Below, in pieces: positions 26,666 to 36,709 of a stretch of 64,000 nucleotides of DNA. This DNA is from Herbaspirillum sp. ASV7. Its GTDB lineage: Bacteria; Pseudomonadota; Gammaproteobacteria; Burkholderiales; Burkholderiaceae_D. The DNA is taken from the NCBI RefSeq assembly GCF_016429215.1, contig NZ_JAELUH010000017.1, positions 1-64,000 on the forward strand. The letters run 5' to 3'. The notes under the pieces were generated by a model. It was not told the DNA's origin. It saw nothing but the letters and a program-made list of their open reading frames with translations, and searched no databases. The translations under genes and the position numbers were made by a program. The stretch's first letter is position 1; each line of letters starts with the position of its first letter.

Positions 26666-27555
26666 ACAACTACCAGATGAACAAGAACACGATGCAAGGT
26701 CTTTTTGCCCATGCCAAGGGCGTCTCGCTTTCCCTGTGCGGCCTGACGGTGGCCCTGGCCGCCGCCAGTGGCACGGCGCTGGCACAGCCGGCGCCGACCC
26801 TGCCGGTGCAGCAGTCGCCGTCGCAAGCCGCGTCCGTCCCGGCCCAGCCGCAAGACGTGGCGCCGATGAGCCGCGAGCGTTTCGACGAGCTGGAGGCGCG
26901 TGCGCCGATCCAGCAGCGCTATCCGGCTGGCTCCATCAAGTCCGAGGAGATGGCCCAGAAGGCCCTGGAGGAGACCGCCGAAGACCGTCAGGCGCTGGAA
27001 TTGCGGTATATCCTGGACCAGCGCGCCTGCTACCCCAAGTTCCTGGTAGCGAGCTGCCTGGAGGCCGCCAAGGACCGCAAGCGCGTGGCCGAGAAGGCGA
27101 TCAAGCAGGTCGAGTATGAGGCCAACGTGTTCCGGCGCCAGGCCACCGTCGATGACCGCGACCGTTCCCTGGCCGAGCAGCACGCCCACGACGAGGAAGA
27201 CGCTGCGCGCCGCCTGGCGGAGCAGAAACAGAAGGAAATCGACTCCGCCCGCAAAGTGCAGGAAGGCCGTGCCAAGAACAACGAAGTACAGCAGCGCATC
27301 GACCAGAACAAGGATGTGCCGGCTGACTTGCGCGTGCGTGAGCACGATGCCAAGGTACGCCAGCAGCAGGCCGAGGATGCCGCCCGGGCGCCAGAGCGCG
27401 CGGCCAATGCCGCCGAGCGCCAGCGCCGCATCAAGGAAGCCGAGGAGCACCGCCTGGAGGTGGAACGCAAGAAGGCCGAGAACGAACGGGAACGTGCCGA
27501 GCGCAAGAAGAACCAGCAGCAGGAGTCGACCACCACGGCACCTGCGGCCCAGTAA
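26662..27555 (+). CDS. Secreted coiled-coil protein of unknown function
   Basis: The 297-residue protein has an N-terminal signal peptide (hydrophobic core LSLCGLTVALAAASGTALA, cut near ALAQ), then a Pro-Gln-rich stretch to about residue 75. Next comes a segment with two cysteines in ACYPKFLVASCLEAAKDRKR, which could form a disulfide in the periplasm. From about 150 to 285 it is a highly charged Ala-Glu-Arg-Lys-rich coiled coil. I recognise no family. The ATGA overlap with zapE indicates translational coupling, so it may act in the envelope at division, but that is only context. Confidence 0.8.
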   Translation: MNNYQMNKNTMQGLFAHAKGVSLSLCGLTVALAAASGTALAQPAPTLPVQQSPSQAASVPAQPQDVAPMSRERFDELEARAPIQQRYPAGSIKSEEMAQKALEETAEDRQALELRYILDQRACYPKFLVASCLEAAKDRKRVAEKAIKQVEYEANVFRRQATVDDRDRSLAEQHAHDEEDAARRLAEQKQKEIDSARKVQEGRAKNNEVQQRIDQNKDVPADLRVREHDAKVRQQQAEDAARAPERAANAAERQRRIKEAEEHRLEVERKKAENERERAERKKNQQQESTTTAPAAQ

Positions 27556-27645
27556 GCCGGCCAGCCTGAGCGCTTGCGCATGCCGATTGGCGCGCGCAGG
27601 CGGCTCGGCTACACTAGCAGTCAGCTCAGTTACCCGTGGACCATC

Positions 27646-27852
27646 ATGACCAGTACGCATCGCGAAGACATCCAGCGCCGCATCATCGAACTCGAAGTCG
27701 AGCACCGTGATCTCGATAACGTGATCGACTTGCTGTTGCGTGATGTCCGTACGGAAGACCTGCAATTGCGCCGCCTGAAGAAGCGCAAGCTGCAGCTGAA
27801 AGATCACATCGCCCTGCTGAAGATGCAGCTGGTGCCCGATATCCCCGCTTGA
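27646..27852 (+). CDS. YdcH family (DUF465) small helical protein
   Basis: The 68-residue protein starts at ATG 27646 (MTSTHREDIQRRIIELEVEH). It has the DUF465 pattern: an N-terminal helix with HRDLDNVIDLLL followed by LRRLKKRKLQLKDHIALLK, which is the conserved basic KKxKLxLKD core. Members are short helical hairpins of unknown function, common in proteobacteria. A longer reading from 27574 is possible in the same frame, but the added residues do not look conserved. It lies 90 bp after the coiled-coil gene. Confidence 0.88.
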   Translation: MTSTHREDIQRRIIELEVEHRDLDNVIDLLLRDVRTEDLQLRRLKKRKLQLKDHIALLKMQLVPDIPA

Positions 27853-28031
27853 CCTTCCCGCCTGGGCCGCCTGCAGTCCCGCATTGCGGCGGTGCCGACC
27901 ACGCCTTGCCCCGGCAACCGGGAGGGCGGCCCCGACTCCGCGTAAAATAGCGTCTTGTTCCCGTTTGCGGGATCGTCCGCAGGCTGCTTCGTGGCCTGCG
28001 CCGCTTGTCTTTTTCCTACAGGTTTGCCGCA

Positions 28032-30203
28032 GTGACAGCCCAACAATCCCACGCCGACATCGTCGACAGCAGTGCCCCTATCGCTCCCGTGGATGGGGCG
28101 GCGCCGGATGAACCGGGCCTCCATGACGCCGAGATCGAGCAGCTGTTCGGTGCTGGTGGTCCGCTGGGTGGCGCCGTGGGCAGCTATCGCCCGCGCCATG
28201 CCCAGACCGAGATGGCCAAGGCCATCGCCAGCGCCATTGCCGGGCAGGGCACGCTCATTGCCGAGGCCGGCACCGGCACGGGCAAGACCTTCGCCTATCT
28301 GGTGCCGGCCTTGCTGTGGGGCGGCAAGGTGATCGTCTCCACTGGCACCAAGACCCTGCAGGACCAGCTCTACAACCGCGATATCCCCACCGTGCGCAAG
28401 GCATTGCACGCGCCGGTCTCGGTGGCGCTGCTCAAGGGGCGCAGCAACTATGTCTGCCATTTTCACCTGGAACGCACCTTGCAGAACGGTCGCCTGACTG
28501 CGCGTGAGGACGTGGGTTACCTGCGCGAGATTTCGCGTTTCGTGAAATCGACCTCCTCGGGCGACAAGGCCGAATTGACCAAGGTGCCGGAGACGGCATC
28601 GGTCTGGAACCTGGTGACCTCGACCCGCGATACCTGCTTCGGTGCCGAGTGCCAGTACTACCAGGACTGCTTCGTCATGAAGGCCCGCAAGGAGGCGCAG
28701 CAGGCCGATGTGGTGGTGGTCAACCACCACCTGTTCTTTGCCGACGTGGCGTTGAAGGACACCGGTGTTGCCGAGCTGCTGCCCTCGGCCAATACGGTCA
28801 TCTTCGACGAGGCGCACCAACTGCCGGATACGGCCACGCTGTTCTTCGGCGAGACCGTATCGACCTCGCAGATCCTGGAGTTGTGCCGCGACGTGCTGGC
28901 CGAAGGCCTGGCACATGCCCGCGATGGCGCCGACTGGCCGCGCCTGGTATCGACGGTGGAGCGCGCTGCGCGTGATCTGCGCCTGGCCTTCCCGGAGGAG
29001 TCGGTGCGGCTGGCGCTGAATCAGATCGCATCCTCCAGCACCTTCTTCCCGGCGCTCGATACGCTCAAGGACTGCATGGATGACATGATCACCGTCCTGG
29101 AAAAGCAGGCCGAGCGCGCCGAGACGATCGAGCAGTGCCGCGACCGCGCCAATGAATTGCTGCGCCAGCTGGAAAACTGGGGATCCCCTGAGGAGTCGCC
29201 CGCCAAGGCGGCTGCCAGCGGTCAGGGCAAGGACGAGGCGGGTGGGCAAGAGGGTGAGGCTGCCGAAGAGGCGCAGGAAGAACCGGCGCAAAAGCCCTTC
29301 TATGTGCTGTGGCTGGAGGCCTTCCAGTCCTCGCTGCAACTGCATCGCACGCCTTTGTCGATCGCTCCCATCTTCAACAAACAGCGCGAAGGTGTGCCGC
29401 GTTCCTGGATCTTTACCTCGGCCACGCTGGCGGTGAAGAAGGACTTCAACCACTACGCCGCCCAGATGGGCTTGTGGAACGCACCGGCGCAGTCCTGGCC
29501 GAGTCCGTTCAACTACGGCGAGCAGGGCATCCTGTACGTGCCGCAGAACCTGCCGCAACCCAATTCCTTCGAATACACCGATGCCGTCATCGACGCCGCG
29601 CTGCCGACCATCGAGGCGGCTGGTGGCCGTTGCTTCTTCCTGTGCACCACCCTGCGTGCGGTCAACCGGGCGGCCGAGCGCCTGCGCACCGAGTTCGCCG
29701 CGCGTGGCCATGCCTTCCCCCTGTTCGTGCAGGGCGAGGCCGGGCGTACCGAGCTGCTGGACCGCTTCCGCGCCGCCGGCAATGGCGTGCTGATCGGCAG
29801 CCAGAGCTTCTGGGAAGGTGTGGACGTGCGCGGTGATGCGCTCTCGCTGGTGATCATCGACAAGCTGCCGTTCTCGCCACCGGATGACCCGGTACTGGCC
29901 GCCCGCATCAGCGAGATGGAAAAGCAGGGTCTCAACGGCTTCGTCCATCACCAGCTGCCGGCGGCCATCATCAATCTCAAGCAAGGGGCGGGGCGCCTGA
30001 TCCGCGACGAGGGCGACCGAGGCGTGCTGATGATCTGCGATCCGCGCATCATCACCAAGAACTACGGCCGCCGCATCTGGCAGAGCCTGCCACCGTTCAA
30101 GCGCACCCGCGAGCTGGAGGTGGTGCAGGCCTTCTTCCGTGAGCAGGATGCGCGCCGCGCAGCAGCGGCCGACGCTGCCGCTGGCATGGGAGGGGAGTCC
30201 TGA
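28032..30203 (+). CDS. DinG/YoaA-type ATP-dependent DNA helicase
   Basis: This is an XPD-like superfamily 2 helicase that unwinds DNA 5' to 3' and is linked to repair and R-loop removal. Counting from GTG 28032 it has 723 residues. Walker A is EAGTGTGKT (78-86), followed by a [4Fe-4S] domain with C142, C202, C207 and C213, and a DEAH box at 259-262. The C-terminal motifs are GSQSFWEGVDVRGDALSLVIIDKLPF and QGAGRLIRDEGDRG. A charged Glu-rich insert lies near residues 390-420. TTG 28005 is an alternative start. The next gene begins 1 bp after the stop. Confidence 0.9.
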   Translation: MTAQQSHADIVDSSAPIAPVDGAAPDEPGLHDAEIEQLFGAGGPLGGAVGSYRPRHAQTEMAKAIASAIAGQGTLIAEAGTGTGKTFAYLVPALLWGGKVIVSTGTKTLQDQLYNRDIPTVRKALHAPVSVALLKGRSNYVCHFHLERTLQNGRLTAREDVGYLREISRFVKSTSSGDKAELTKVPETASVWNLVTSTRDTCFGAECQYYQDCFVMKARKEAQQADVVVVNHHLFFADVALKDTGVAELLPSANTVIFDEAHQLPDTATLFFGETVSTSQILELCRDVLAEGLAHARDGADWPRLVSTVERAARDLRLAFPEESVRLALNQIASSSTFFPALDTLKDCMDDMITVLEKQAERAETIEQCRDRANELLRQLENWGSPEESPAKAAASGQGKDEAGGQEGEAAEEAQEEPAQKPFYVLWLEAFQSSLQLHRTPLSIAPIFNKQREGVPRSWIFTSATLAVKKDFNHYAAQMGLWNAPAQSWPSPFNYGEQGILYVPQNLPQPNSFEYTDAVIDAALPTIEAAGGRCFFLCTTLRAVNRAAERLRTEFAARGHAFPLFVQGEAGRTELLDRFRAAGNGVLIGSQSFWEGVDVRGDALSLVIIDKLPFSPPDDPVLAARISEMEKQGLNGFVHHQLPAAIINLKQGAGRLIRDEGDRGVLMICDPRIITKNYGRRIWQSLPPFKRTRELEVVQAFFREQDARRAAAADAAAGMGGES

Positions 30204-30204
30204 C

Positions 30205-31152
30205 ATGTCCAGCAGCACCTCCCTGGTGCCGGTACGGGCCTCCGAGCTGATGCTGGGCAAGCCCGCGCCCTGGCCCATCTACAACGACGACGGCAGGCTG
30301 CTGCTGGCGCGCGGCACCGTCATCGAGACGCCAGACCAGCTGGCGGGCCTGATCGAAAAGGGCTTGTATCGCAACGCCAACTGGGTCAGCGAACCCGATA
30401 CCGAGTCGGTGCCGTTGCCCCTGGCACGTGATGTGTTGCGCAAGAAGCTGGGCGGCAAGAAGCCGCTCAAGCCCTCGGCCGCCGTACGCGGCGAGGAGAG
30501 CGTGATCACGCTGGACGAGGTGCGCTGGCAGATCGGCGATACCCTGTGGCTGCAGTTCGCCGACGATGCCGGCCAACGCTATGCCGTGACGCTGGTGGGC
30601 TGCCTGCCCAATCGCAGCATCCTGGTGACGGCGCCGCAAAAGGAGGGCAAGCAATTGTTCGTGCGCGAGGGCCAGGGTTTCGTGGTGCGCGCCCTGACCG
30701 GGCGGCGCGCCTACGCCTTTGGCGCCCAGTTGCTGAAGTACCAGCAGACCCCCTTCGTCTACCTGCACCTGTCGCTGCCGCGGGAGGTGCGCTCTACCGT
30801 GATCCGCCAGGCCACGCGCGTGCCGGTCAGTGCCGAGGGCTACCTGGCGCTGGCTGGCGCCCACCCGCTGGCGGCCAGTGTGGTCGACCTGAGCCTGGGC
30901 GGCGCCTCACTGGTGGCGACTTCGCTGCCGGGCAAGGTGGCGGCCAGGAAAGGGGCGGTTGGCCATCTGCGTTTCGTGGCCGCCGTGGCCGACCAGCAAT
31001 TGAGTCTGGACCTGCCGGTCGTGCTGCGCGCGGCCGAGGCGCTGGGCGAGGCTGATTTCCACCAGTATGGAGTCGAGTTCGCCGGCCTGACGGTACGTGA
31101 CAAGCTGGTTCTGGCCGCCTACGTGTACCAGGAACTGAGCCAGCAGCAATAG
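30205..31152 (+). CDS. PilZ domain protein, YcgR-like (predicted c-di-GMP receptor)
   Basis: The 315-residue protein ends in a PilZ domain whose two c-di-GMP-binding motifs are visible: RQATR (R-x3-R, 201-205) and DLSLGG (D-x-S-x2-G, 228-233). An N-terminal region (1-75) with PWPIYNDDGRLLLARGTVI and a middle YcgR-N-like barrel (about 100-190) precede it. YcgR proteins slow the flagellar motor when c-di-GMP is high, which would fit the motility genes at the other end of the window, but the link is inferred. GGGAGGGGAGT forms a strong ribosome site within the end of the helicase gene, so the two are co-translated. Confidence 0.82.
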   Translation: MSSSTSLVPVRASELMLGKPAPWPIYNDDGRLLLARGTVIETPDQLAGLIEKGLYRNANWVSEPDTESVPLPLARDVLRKKLGGKKPLKPSAAVRGEESVITLDEVRWQIGDTLWLQFADDAGQRYAVTLVGCLPNRSILVTAPQKEGKQLFVREGQGFVVRALTGRRAYAFGAQLLKYQQTPFVYLHLSLPREVRSTVIRQATRVPVSAEGYLALAGAHPLAASVVDLSLGGASLVATSLPGKVAARKGAVGHLRFVAAVADQQLSLDLPVVLRAAEALGEADFHQYGVEFAGLTVRDKLVLAAYVYQELSQQQ

Positions 31153-31224
31153 CGCCGGCGCGGGTCAGCGAGAAAGTCGCGCAAGGGGGCTGTGGCGGGG
31201 CTGGCTTCGGTTAAAATTCAGCCC

Positions 31225-31962
31225 ATGAAAATCCTCATCAGCAACGACGACGGTTACCTCGCGCCGGGCATCAACGCCCTGGCCGAGGCGCTCGCGCCGA
31301 TCGCCGACATCACCGTCGTCGCCCCGGACAGCAACCGCTCAGGCAGCTCCAACTCCCTGACCCTGGACCGTCCGCTCTGGGTGGAGCAGGCGGCCAACGG
31401 CTTCTATTACCTCAATGGCACGCCCTCGGACTGCGTCCACGTGGCCTTGACCGGCCTGCTCAAGGAGCGTCCGGACCTGGTCGTCTCGGGTATCAACCAG
31501 GGACAGAACATGGGTGACGACACCCTGTACTCGGGTACCGTGGCCGCGGCCACCGAGGGTTTCCTGTTCGGGATCCCGTCGATTGCCTTTTCCCAGTTGC
31601 ACAAGGGCTGGGCGGAACTGGACTCGGCCGCGCGCATCGCCCGCGAGATCGTGGAACGCCGCCTCGATAGCCTGCCCCGTCCGTACCTGCTCAACGTCAA
31701 CATCCCCAACTTGCCGTATGGAGAGATCAAGAGCAGCGTGGTCACCCGCCTGGGCAAGCGCCACATGTCCGAGCCGGTGCACAAGCTGACCGATCCCCAT
31801 GGGCGTGACCTGTATTGGATCGGCCCGGCCGGGGCCGCCAAGGATGGCGGCGAGGGGACCGATTTCCACGCCACGGCCAATGGCCATGTTTCCATCACCC
31901 CGCTGCAGATCGACCTGACCCATACGGGGCAGCTGGATATGCTTCGGAAGGCGCTTGCATGA
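31225..31962 (+). CDS. surE: 5'/3'-nucleotidase SurE
   Basis: SurE is a stationary-phase metal-dependent nucleotidase acting on nucleoside monophosphates and short polyphosphates. The 245-residue protein starts [15 protein letters not shown] with the metal-binding NDDG motif at 7-10. It also has [29 protein letters not shown] and [27 protein letters not shown] 31225 has no ribosome site in front (attcagccc) but a TAAAAT box lies 8 bp upstream. Its stop overlaps the pcm start (ATGA), as in many proteobacteria. Confidence 0.96.
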   Translation: MKILISNDDGYLAPGINALAEALAPIADITVVAPDSNRSGSSNSLTLDRPLWVEQAANGFYYLNGTPSDCVHVALTGLLKERPDLVVSGINQGQNMGDDTLYSGTVAAATEGFLFGIPSIAFSQLHKGWAELDSAARIAREIVERRLDSLPRPYLLNVNIPNLPYGEIKSSVVTRLGKRHMSEPVHKLTDPHGRDLYWIGPAGAAKDGGEGTDFHATANGHVSITPLQIDLTHTGQLDMLRKALA

Positions 31963-32924
31963 GCGACAAGCCCAGCCGCTTTCCGCTGAGCCTGTCCTCG
32001 GTGGTGGACAAGAACAAGCGCAACGACGCCGGGCGCGATGCGGCTGGCCGTCCCCAGGCCACCACCCAGACGGCCGCCAAGAATGCCGCCCAGTCATCCC
32101 GCCAAGCCGCGCTCAAGCCGGTGCAGCAGGGGCTGGCGCAGGCCTTGCGGCCACCGCCGGCGTCGCCGCGCGCCCCTGTCCCGGCGGCCCAGCCGCTGAT
32201 GAGCGCCGCTGCGGCGCCGCGCACGGCGGTCAGCAACGTGATGACGGTGACCCAGACCAATGCCTCGCACCATGCCTCGCCGCTGGCCTCCGAAGCCGTG
32301 CGCAAGGCCATGGTGGCGCGGGTGGCCAAGCAGGGTGTGGCCGATGCCAAGGTCCTGGCGGCATTGGAGGCAGTGCCGCGCCACATGTTCGTGGAGCCCG
32401 GACTGGCCAGCCAGGCCTATATCGATGCCTCCCTGCCGATCGGTCATCACCAGACCATTTCCCAGCCCTACATCGTGGCGCGCATGATCGAGGTCATGCG
32501 CCAGAATCGCCATGGCGGCCGGCTCGACCGCGTGCTGGAGATCGGCACCGGTTGCGGTTACCAGGCAGCGGTGCTGTCGCGGGTGGCGGGGGAGGTGTAT
32601 TCCATCGAGCGCATCAAACCGTTGCATGAACTGGCCAAGAGCAATCTGCGGCCATTGCGGGTGGCAAACATCCGCTTGCATTACGGAGATGGTATGCTTG
32701 GCCTGCCACAGGTTGCGCCTTTCGATGGCATCATCCTGGCGGCGGCCGGCCTGGAAGTGCCGCAGGCCCTGCTGGAGCAGATGGCCATCGGCGGCAGGCT
32801 GGTGGCGCCGGTGGGCGAGCGGCAGCAGATGCTGGAATTGATAGAACGTGTCGGCCCGCGCGACTGGCGTCGTACCACACTGGAACCCTGCCACTTCGTT
32901 CCCCTGCGTCCCGGTACGGTGTAA
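31959..32924 (+). CDS. pcm: Protein-L-isoaspartate O-methyltransferase Pcm with long N-terminal extension
   Basis: Pcm methylates isoaspartyl residues so that damaged proteins can be repaired. The C-terminal ~210 residues are the normal enzyme, with [30 protein letters not shown], the SAM-binding [17 protein letters not shown], and [22 protein letters not shown]. Ahead of this are about 110 extra residues of low complexity, rich in Ala, Pro and Gln, making 321 in total against about 208 in E. coli. Similar extensions occur in Burkholderiales. Start ATG 31959 overlaps the surE stop by 4 bp. Confidence 0.92.
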   Translation: MSDKPSRFPLSLSSVVDKNKRNDAGRDAAGRPQATTQTAAKNAAQSSRQAALKPVQQGLAQALRPPPASPRAPVPAAQPLMSAAAAPRTAVSNVMTVTQTNASHHASPLASEAVRKAMVARVAKQGVADAKVLAALEAVPRHMFVEPGLASQAYIDASLPIGHHQTISQPYIVARMIEVMRQNRHGGRLDRVLEIGTGCGYQAAVLSRVAGEVYSIERIKPLHELAKSNLRPLRVANIRLHYGDGMLGLPQVAPFDGIILAAAGLEVPQALLEQMAIGGRLVAPVGERQQMLELIERVGPRDWRRTTLEPCHFVPLRPGTV

Positions 32925-33118
32925 GCCCTGCGCGACCGGGAGGCAGGGCAGGATTATGCGGGCATCGTTGCAACAGGAAGTGGGCGGCACCAAGCAAAAG
33001 CATTCAAGCCGCTGTGGCTGGACGATGGCGGGATGGCAGGATGGGGCCGCATTTCCCTGATGAACTTCTGACGCTGGCTGCAGGTCAACTAGCGTTGTAC
33101 AAAATCTAACGTAAGAGC

Positions 33119-34096
33119 ATGAAGAAAATTCGTTTGGCTGTATTGGGCAGTGTCGTCAGTCTTCTGGCCGCATGCGGCTCGACACCGAATCAGCAGCCGG
33201 CGCCCGTCGTCGAGCGCACCACCACTACCGGCAAGCCGGCGGACGCCGTTGCTGCCGCGCCTGCTGCGCCGGCACCGTCGGGACGCGGCTATTACACGGT
33301 CAAGAAGGGGGATACGCTGTATCGTATCGCGCTGGATGTGGGGCAGAACTGGCGCGACATCGTAGCCTGGAACAATCTGACCAACCCCAACGACATCAAG
33401 GTCGACCAGACCTTGCGTGTGGCACCGCCCGATCGTGCGCCGGGCACGGCCCAGACGGCCGCTGTGGCGGCCGCACCGGGGGCGGGGCTGGAGGTCAAGC
33501 CGCTGGGGGCGCCGGGCTCGGCAGCCGCAGCGCCGGCGGCGGGCGGTACCAACAAGTCCGGTCCGCGCGGCGACAAGCGGGCCTATTCGGATACTGCCCT
33601 GGCTGAACTGGAAAAGCCGGATGCGACGCCGGCGACCGCCGCCGCACCCGCGCCAGCGGCGGCCCCCAAGGCCGAGGCTGCTCATGCGGCTGACAAGCCG
33701 GCTGCGGCCTCGACGGCGGCGGTCGATGACGAAGGCGTTTCCTGGATGTGGCCGGCCGACGGCAAGGTGGTCGGCACCTTCGAAGGTGGCAAGAAGGGCG
33801 TGGACATCGCTGGCAAGGCCGGTCAGGCCGTGCTGGCCGCAGGCGCCGGCAAGGTCATGTATGCCGGCAGCGGCATCCGTGGCTATGGCAACCTGGTGAT
33901 CATCAAGCACACGAATAACCTGCTGTCGGCCTATGCCCACAACCAGACCATCCTGGTCAAGGAAGGCCAGAGCGTGACCAAGGGCCAGAAGATTGCCGAG
34001 ATGGGCAAGTCCGATAGTGATACTGTCAAGCTGCACTTTGAAATCCGTCAACAGGGCAAGCCCGTTGACCCCTCCAAATACTTACCGCCACGCTAG
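33119..34096 (+). CDS. nlpD: Lipoprotein NlpD (murein hydrolase activator)
   Basis: NlpD is an outer-membrane lipoprotein that activates the amidase AmiC during cell separation. The 325-residue protein has a lipoprotein signal with lipobox LLAAC (Cys21), a Pro-Ala-rich segment, a LysM domain (about 59-104: YYTVKKGDTLYRIALDVG to DQTLRV), a second Ala-rich linker and a LytM/M23 domain (about 205-320). In the LytM domain the first zinc-ligand motif HxxxD reads KKGVD, so the histidine is absent and the domain is catalytically dead, as in other NlpD proteins. It lies 3 bp before rpoS, and rpoS transcripts often begin inside nlpD. Confidence 0.95.
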   Translation: MKKIRLAVLGSVVSLLAACGSTPNQQPAPVVERTTTTGKPADAVAAAPAAPAPSGRGYYTVKKGDTLYRIALDVGQNWRDIVAWNNLTNPNDIKVDQTLRVAPPDRAPGTAQTAAVAAAPGAGLEVKPLGAPGSAAAAPAAGGTNKSGPRGDKRAYSDTALAELEKPDATPATAAAPAPAAAPKAEAAHAADKPAAASTAAVDDEGVSWMWPADGKVVGTFEGGKKGVDIAGKAGQAVLAAGAGKVMYAGSGIRGYGNLVIIKHTNNLLSAYAHNQTILVKEGQSVTKGQKIAEMGKSDSDTVKLHFEIRQQGKPVDPSKYLPPR

Positions 34097-34099
34097 CGT

Positions 34100-35113
34100 A
34101 TGACAAGCAATCGCCACGATCACTTGCCAGACCAGGACCCTCGCGAAGAGGACATGGACGATCCCATTGAGGAGATCGAAGAACCGGAAGTGATCGACGG
34201 CGATGCCGCCGACCAGCCCCAGGAGGTCGCCCCAACCGAGGGCGTGGACGAGCTCAAGAAGGTGCTGGCCGCGGAGCTGTCCACCGATACCACCCAGCAT
34301 TACCTCAACAAGATCGGCGCCAAGCCGCTGCTGACGGCCGCAGAAGAACTGCACTATGCCACCCTGGCCAAGCAGGGCGAGTTCGGGGCGCGCCAGAAGA
34401 TGATCGAGCACAACCTGCGACTGGTGGTGTCGATCGCCAAGCATTACATCAACCGGGGCGTGGCCTTGCTGGACCTGATCGAAGAAGGCAACCTGGGCCT
34501 CATGCGCGCCATCGACAAGTTCGAGCCCGAGCGCGGTTTCCGTTTCTCTACTTACGCCACCTGGTGGATACGCCAGAGCATCGAACGCGCCATCATGAAC
34601 CAGGCGCGCACGGTGCGACTGCCGGTACACATGGTGCGCGAACTGAACCAGATCCTGCGCGCCAAGTACCATCTGGAAGCCCAGCAGCGTGACGGCCGCG
34701 ACGCCAGTGCCGAGGATATCGCTCACCTGGTGGAGCGTCCGGTGGAAGAGGTGCAGGATGTGCTGGCCCTGTCCGAACATGCGGCCTCGCTCGATACGCC
34801 GCTGGACAACGACCCCCAGGCCAGCCTCATGGACCTGCTGCCCAGCGCGGTGGAAGAGCATCCCGACACCCGTGCCGAAAGCCAGGAAATGGCCCTGCTG
34901 ATCCGCGAATGGCTCAAGAGCCTGTCGGAGAAGCAGCGCGTGGTGGTGGCCCGCCGCTTCGGCCTGGACAATGATGACCCTTCCACGCTGGAGCAACTGG
35001 CCGGTGAGATGGGCATCACCCGTGAGCGGGTGCGCCAGGTGCAACAGGAGGCGCTGGTCAAGTTGAAGCGCTTGCTGACCTCGCGCGGCGTGGGGCGCGA
35101 CGCGCTGTTCTGA
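34100..35113 (+). CDS. rpoS: RNA polymerase sigma factor RpoS
   Basis: RpoS is the general stress and stationary-phase sigma factor. The 337-residue protein has an acidic N-terminal tail of about 50 residues, region 1.2 with [17 protein letters not shown], region 2 with [20 protein letters not shown] and [16 protein letters not shown], region 3, and region 4 with [19 protein letters not shown] as the -35 recognition helix. It begins 3 bp after nlpD with no strong ribosome site of its own, so translation may be coupled or controlled by a longer leader from a promoter inside nlpD. Confidence 0.96.
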   Translation: MTSNRHDHLPDQDPREEDMDDPIEEIEEPEVIDGDAADQPQEVAPTEGVDELKKVLAAELSTDTTQHYLNKIGAKPLLTAAEELHYATLAKQGEFGARQKMIEHNLRLVVSIAKHYINRGVALLDLIEEGNLGLMRAIDKFEPERGFRFSTYATWWIRQSIERAIMNQARTVRLPVHMVRELNQILRAKYHLEAQQRDGRDASAEDIAHLVERPVEEVQDVLALSEHAASLDTPLDNDPQASLMDLLPSAVEEHPDTRAESQEMALLIREWLKSLSEKQRVVVARRFGLDNDDPSTLEQLAGEMGITRERVRQVQQEALVKLKRLLTSRGVGRDALF

Positions 35114-35269
35114 GCGGCCTGCCAGGCCGGCCCGACGTCGTATTTATGGCGATTGCCCCTCCCGTTGAGGGGGTGGACATGGTTCGCGCTTCCCTCCCGG
35201 TCCCGGATCGCGGACAATACCGCTTTTGTTTTTGGCAGCGGACTCACGTCCTACCCTGTGGTTTCCCTC

Positions 35270-36631
35270 ATGCAACAAGACATCATCATTGAAATCAAGT
35301 CGCTCGACATGGACGGGCGCGGCGTTGGTCATCTCGAAAACGAGGATGGCACGCAAGGCAAGGTCATCTTCGTCGAAGGCGCACTGCCGGGCGAGCGCGT
35401 CAGTTTCGAGTCCTATCGCCGGAAACCCAAGTGGGAAGCCGGCGTGATGACCGCGCTGCATCGCGAATCCTCGCTGCGGGTGAAGCCGCGTTGTGAGCAC
35501 TTCGGCGTCTGCGGTGGCTGCGCCATGCAGCATCTGGATCCCTCGGCCCAGGTGGCCATGAAGCAGCGCGTGCTGGAAGACAATCTCTGGCACCTCGGCA
35601 AGACCAAGGCTGAGGTGATGCTGCGCCCCATCTATGGCCCGACCTGGGGCTATCGCTACCGCGCCCGCATCTCGGTGCGCCATGTGGCCAAGAAGGGCGG
35701 CGTGCTGGTGGGCTTCCACGAAAAGCGCTCTTCCTTCATCGCCGACATGAAGACTTGCCAGATCCTGCCGCCCAACGTGTCGGCCATGCTGATGCCGCTG
35801 CGCGCGCTGGTGGCGGGCCTGTCCATTCGCGACCGCATGCCCCAGATCGAGTTGGCGGTGGGTGAGGGTGATGATGGCAACAAGGTGACCGTACTGGTCC
35901 TGCGCATCATGGAAGCGCTTTCGCCGGCCGATGAAGTCCTGCTGAAGACCTTTGCTGACGAGCACAAGATCGAATGGTGGTTGCAGACCAAGGGGCCGGA
36001 TACCGCCGCACCTTACTATCCGGCGCAATCGCGCTTGCAGTACATGTTGCCGGAGTTTGGTATCCGCATGCCCTTCAAGCCGACCGACTTCACCCAGGTC
36101 AATCACCAGATCAACCGGGTGCTGGTGGCGCGTGCCTTGCGCCTGCTGGATGTGCAACCGCAAGACCGCGTCGCCGACCTGTTCTGCGGCCTGGGCAACT
36201 TCACCTTGCCGATCGCCACCCTGGCGCGCGAGGTGGTGGGCATCGAGGGCAGCACCGCGCTGACCGAGCGTGCCCTGGACAACGCCAGGATCAATGGCGT
36301 GGATGGCAAGACCAGCTTCTATTGCCGCAACCTCTTCGAAGCCAAGCCCGAGGATTTCGTGGCGCTGGGCAAGTTCGACCGCATGCTGATCGACCCGCCG
36401 CGCGAAGGTGCGATGGAAGTCTGCAAGGCTCTGGTCGAATTGCCGGAAGGGCAGCAGCATCTCAAGCCCAAGCGCATCGTCTACGTCTCCTGCAATCCGG
36501 CCACGCTGGCGCGCGACGCCGGCATGCTGGTGCACCTGGGTGGTTATGTGCTCAAGTATGCGGGCGTGGTCAACATGTTCCCGCACACGGCGCACGTCGA
36601 ATCCATCGCGGTCTTCGACCTGCCGGAATAA
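35270..36631 (+). CDS. rlmD: 23S rRNA (uracil(1939)-C5)-methyltransferase RlmD
   Basis: RlmD (RumA) methylates U1939 of 23S rRNA with SAM. The 453-residue protein has an N-terminal TRAM domain (about 1-60), a [4Fe-4S] site with [14 protein letters not shown] and a fourth Cys further on (KTCQ), and the methyltransferase domain with [26 protein letters not shown] and the catalytic-cysteine motif [13 protein letters not shown]. The start is ATG 35270; in-frame codons from 35153 give residues unlike the family. It follows rpoS after 156 bp and is ended by a terminator. Confidence 0.95.
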   Translation: MQQDIIIEIKSLDMDGRGVGHLENEDGTQGKVIFVEGALPGERVSFESYRRKPKWEAGVMTALHRESSLRVKPRCEHFGVCGGCAMQHLDPSAQVAMKQRVLEDNLWHLGKTKAEVMLRPIYGPTWGYRYRARISVRHVAKKGGVLVGFHEKRSSFIADMKTCQILPPNVSAMLMPLRALVAGLSIRDRMPQIELAVGEGDDGNKVTVLVLRIMEALSPADEVLLKTFADEHKIEWWLQTKGPDTAAPYYPAQSRLQYMLPEFGIRMPFKPTDFTQVNHQINRVLVARALRLLDVQPQDRVADLFCGLGNFTLPIATLAREVVGIEGSTALTERALDNARINGVDGKTSFYCRNLFEAKPEDFVALGKFDRMLIDPPREGAMEVCKALVELPEGQQHLKPKRIVYVSCNPATLARDAGMLVHLGGYVLKYAGVVNMFPHTAHVESIAVFDLPE

Positions 36632-36658
36632 GGCCCCAGGCCTTTTCCTGGTGGAAAT

Positions 36659-36686
36659 AAAAAAGCCGGCTTGTGCCGGCTTTTTT
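36659..36686. terminator. Bidirectional terminator between rlmD and the YccA-like gene
   Basis: AAAAAAGCCGGC (36659-36670) pairs with GCCGGCTTTTTT (36675-36686) around a 4-nt loop. It serves the converging plus-strand rlmD and minus-strand membrane protein gene. Confidence 0.93.
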
Positions 36687-36709
36687 GTTGCTTGAACTGC
36701 AATGCTGCA

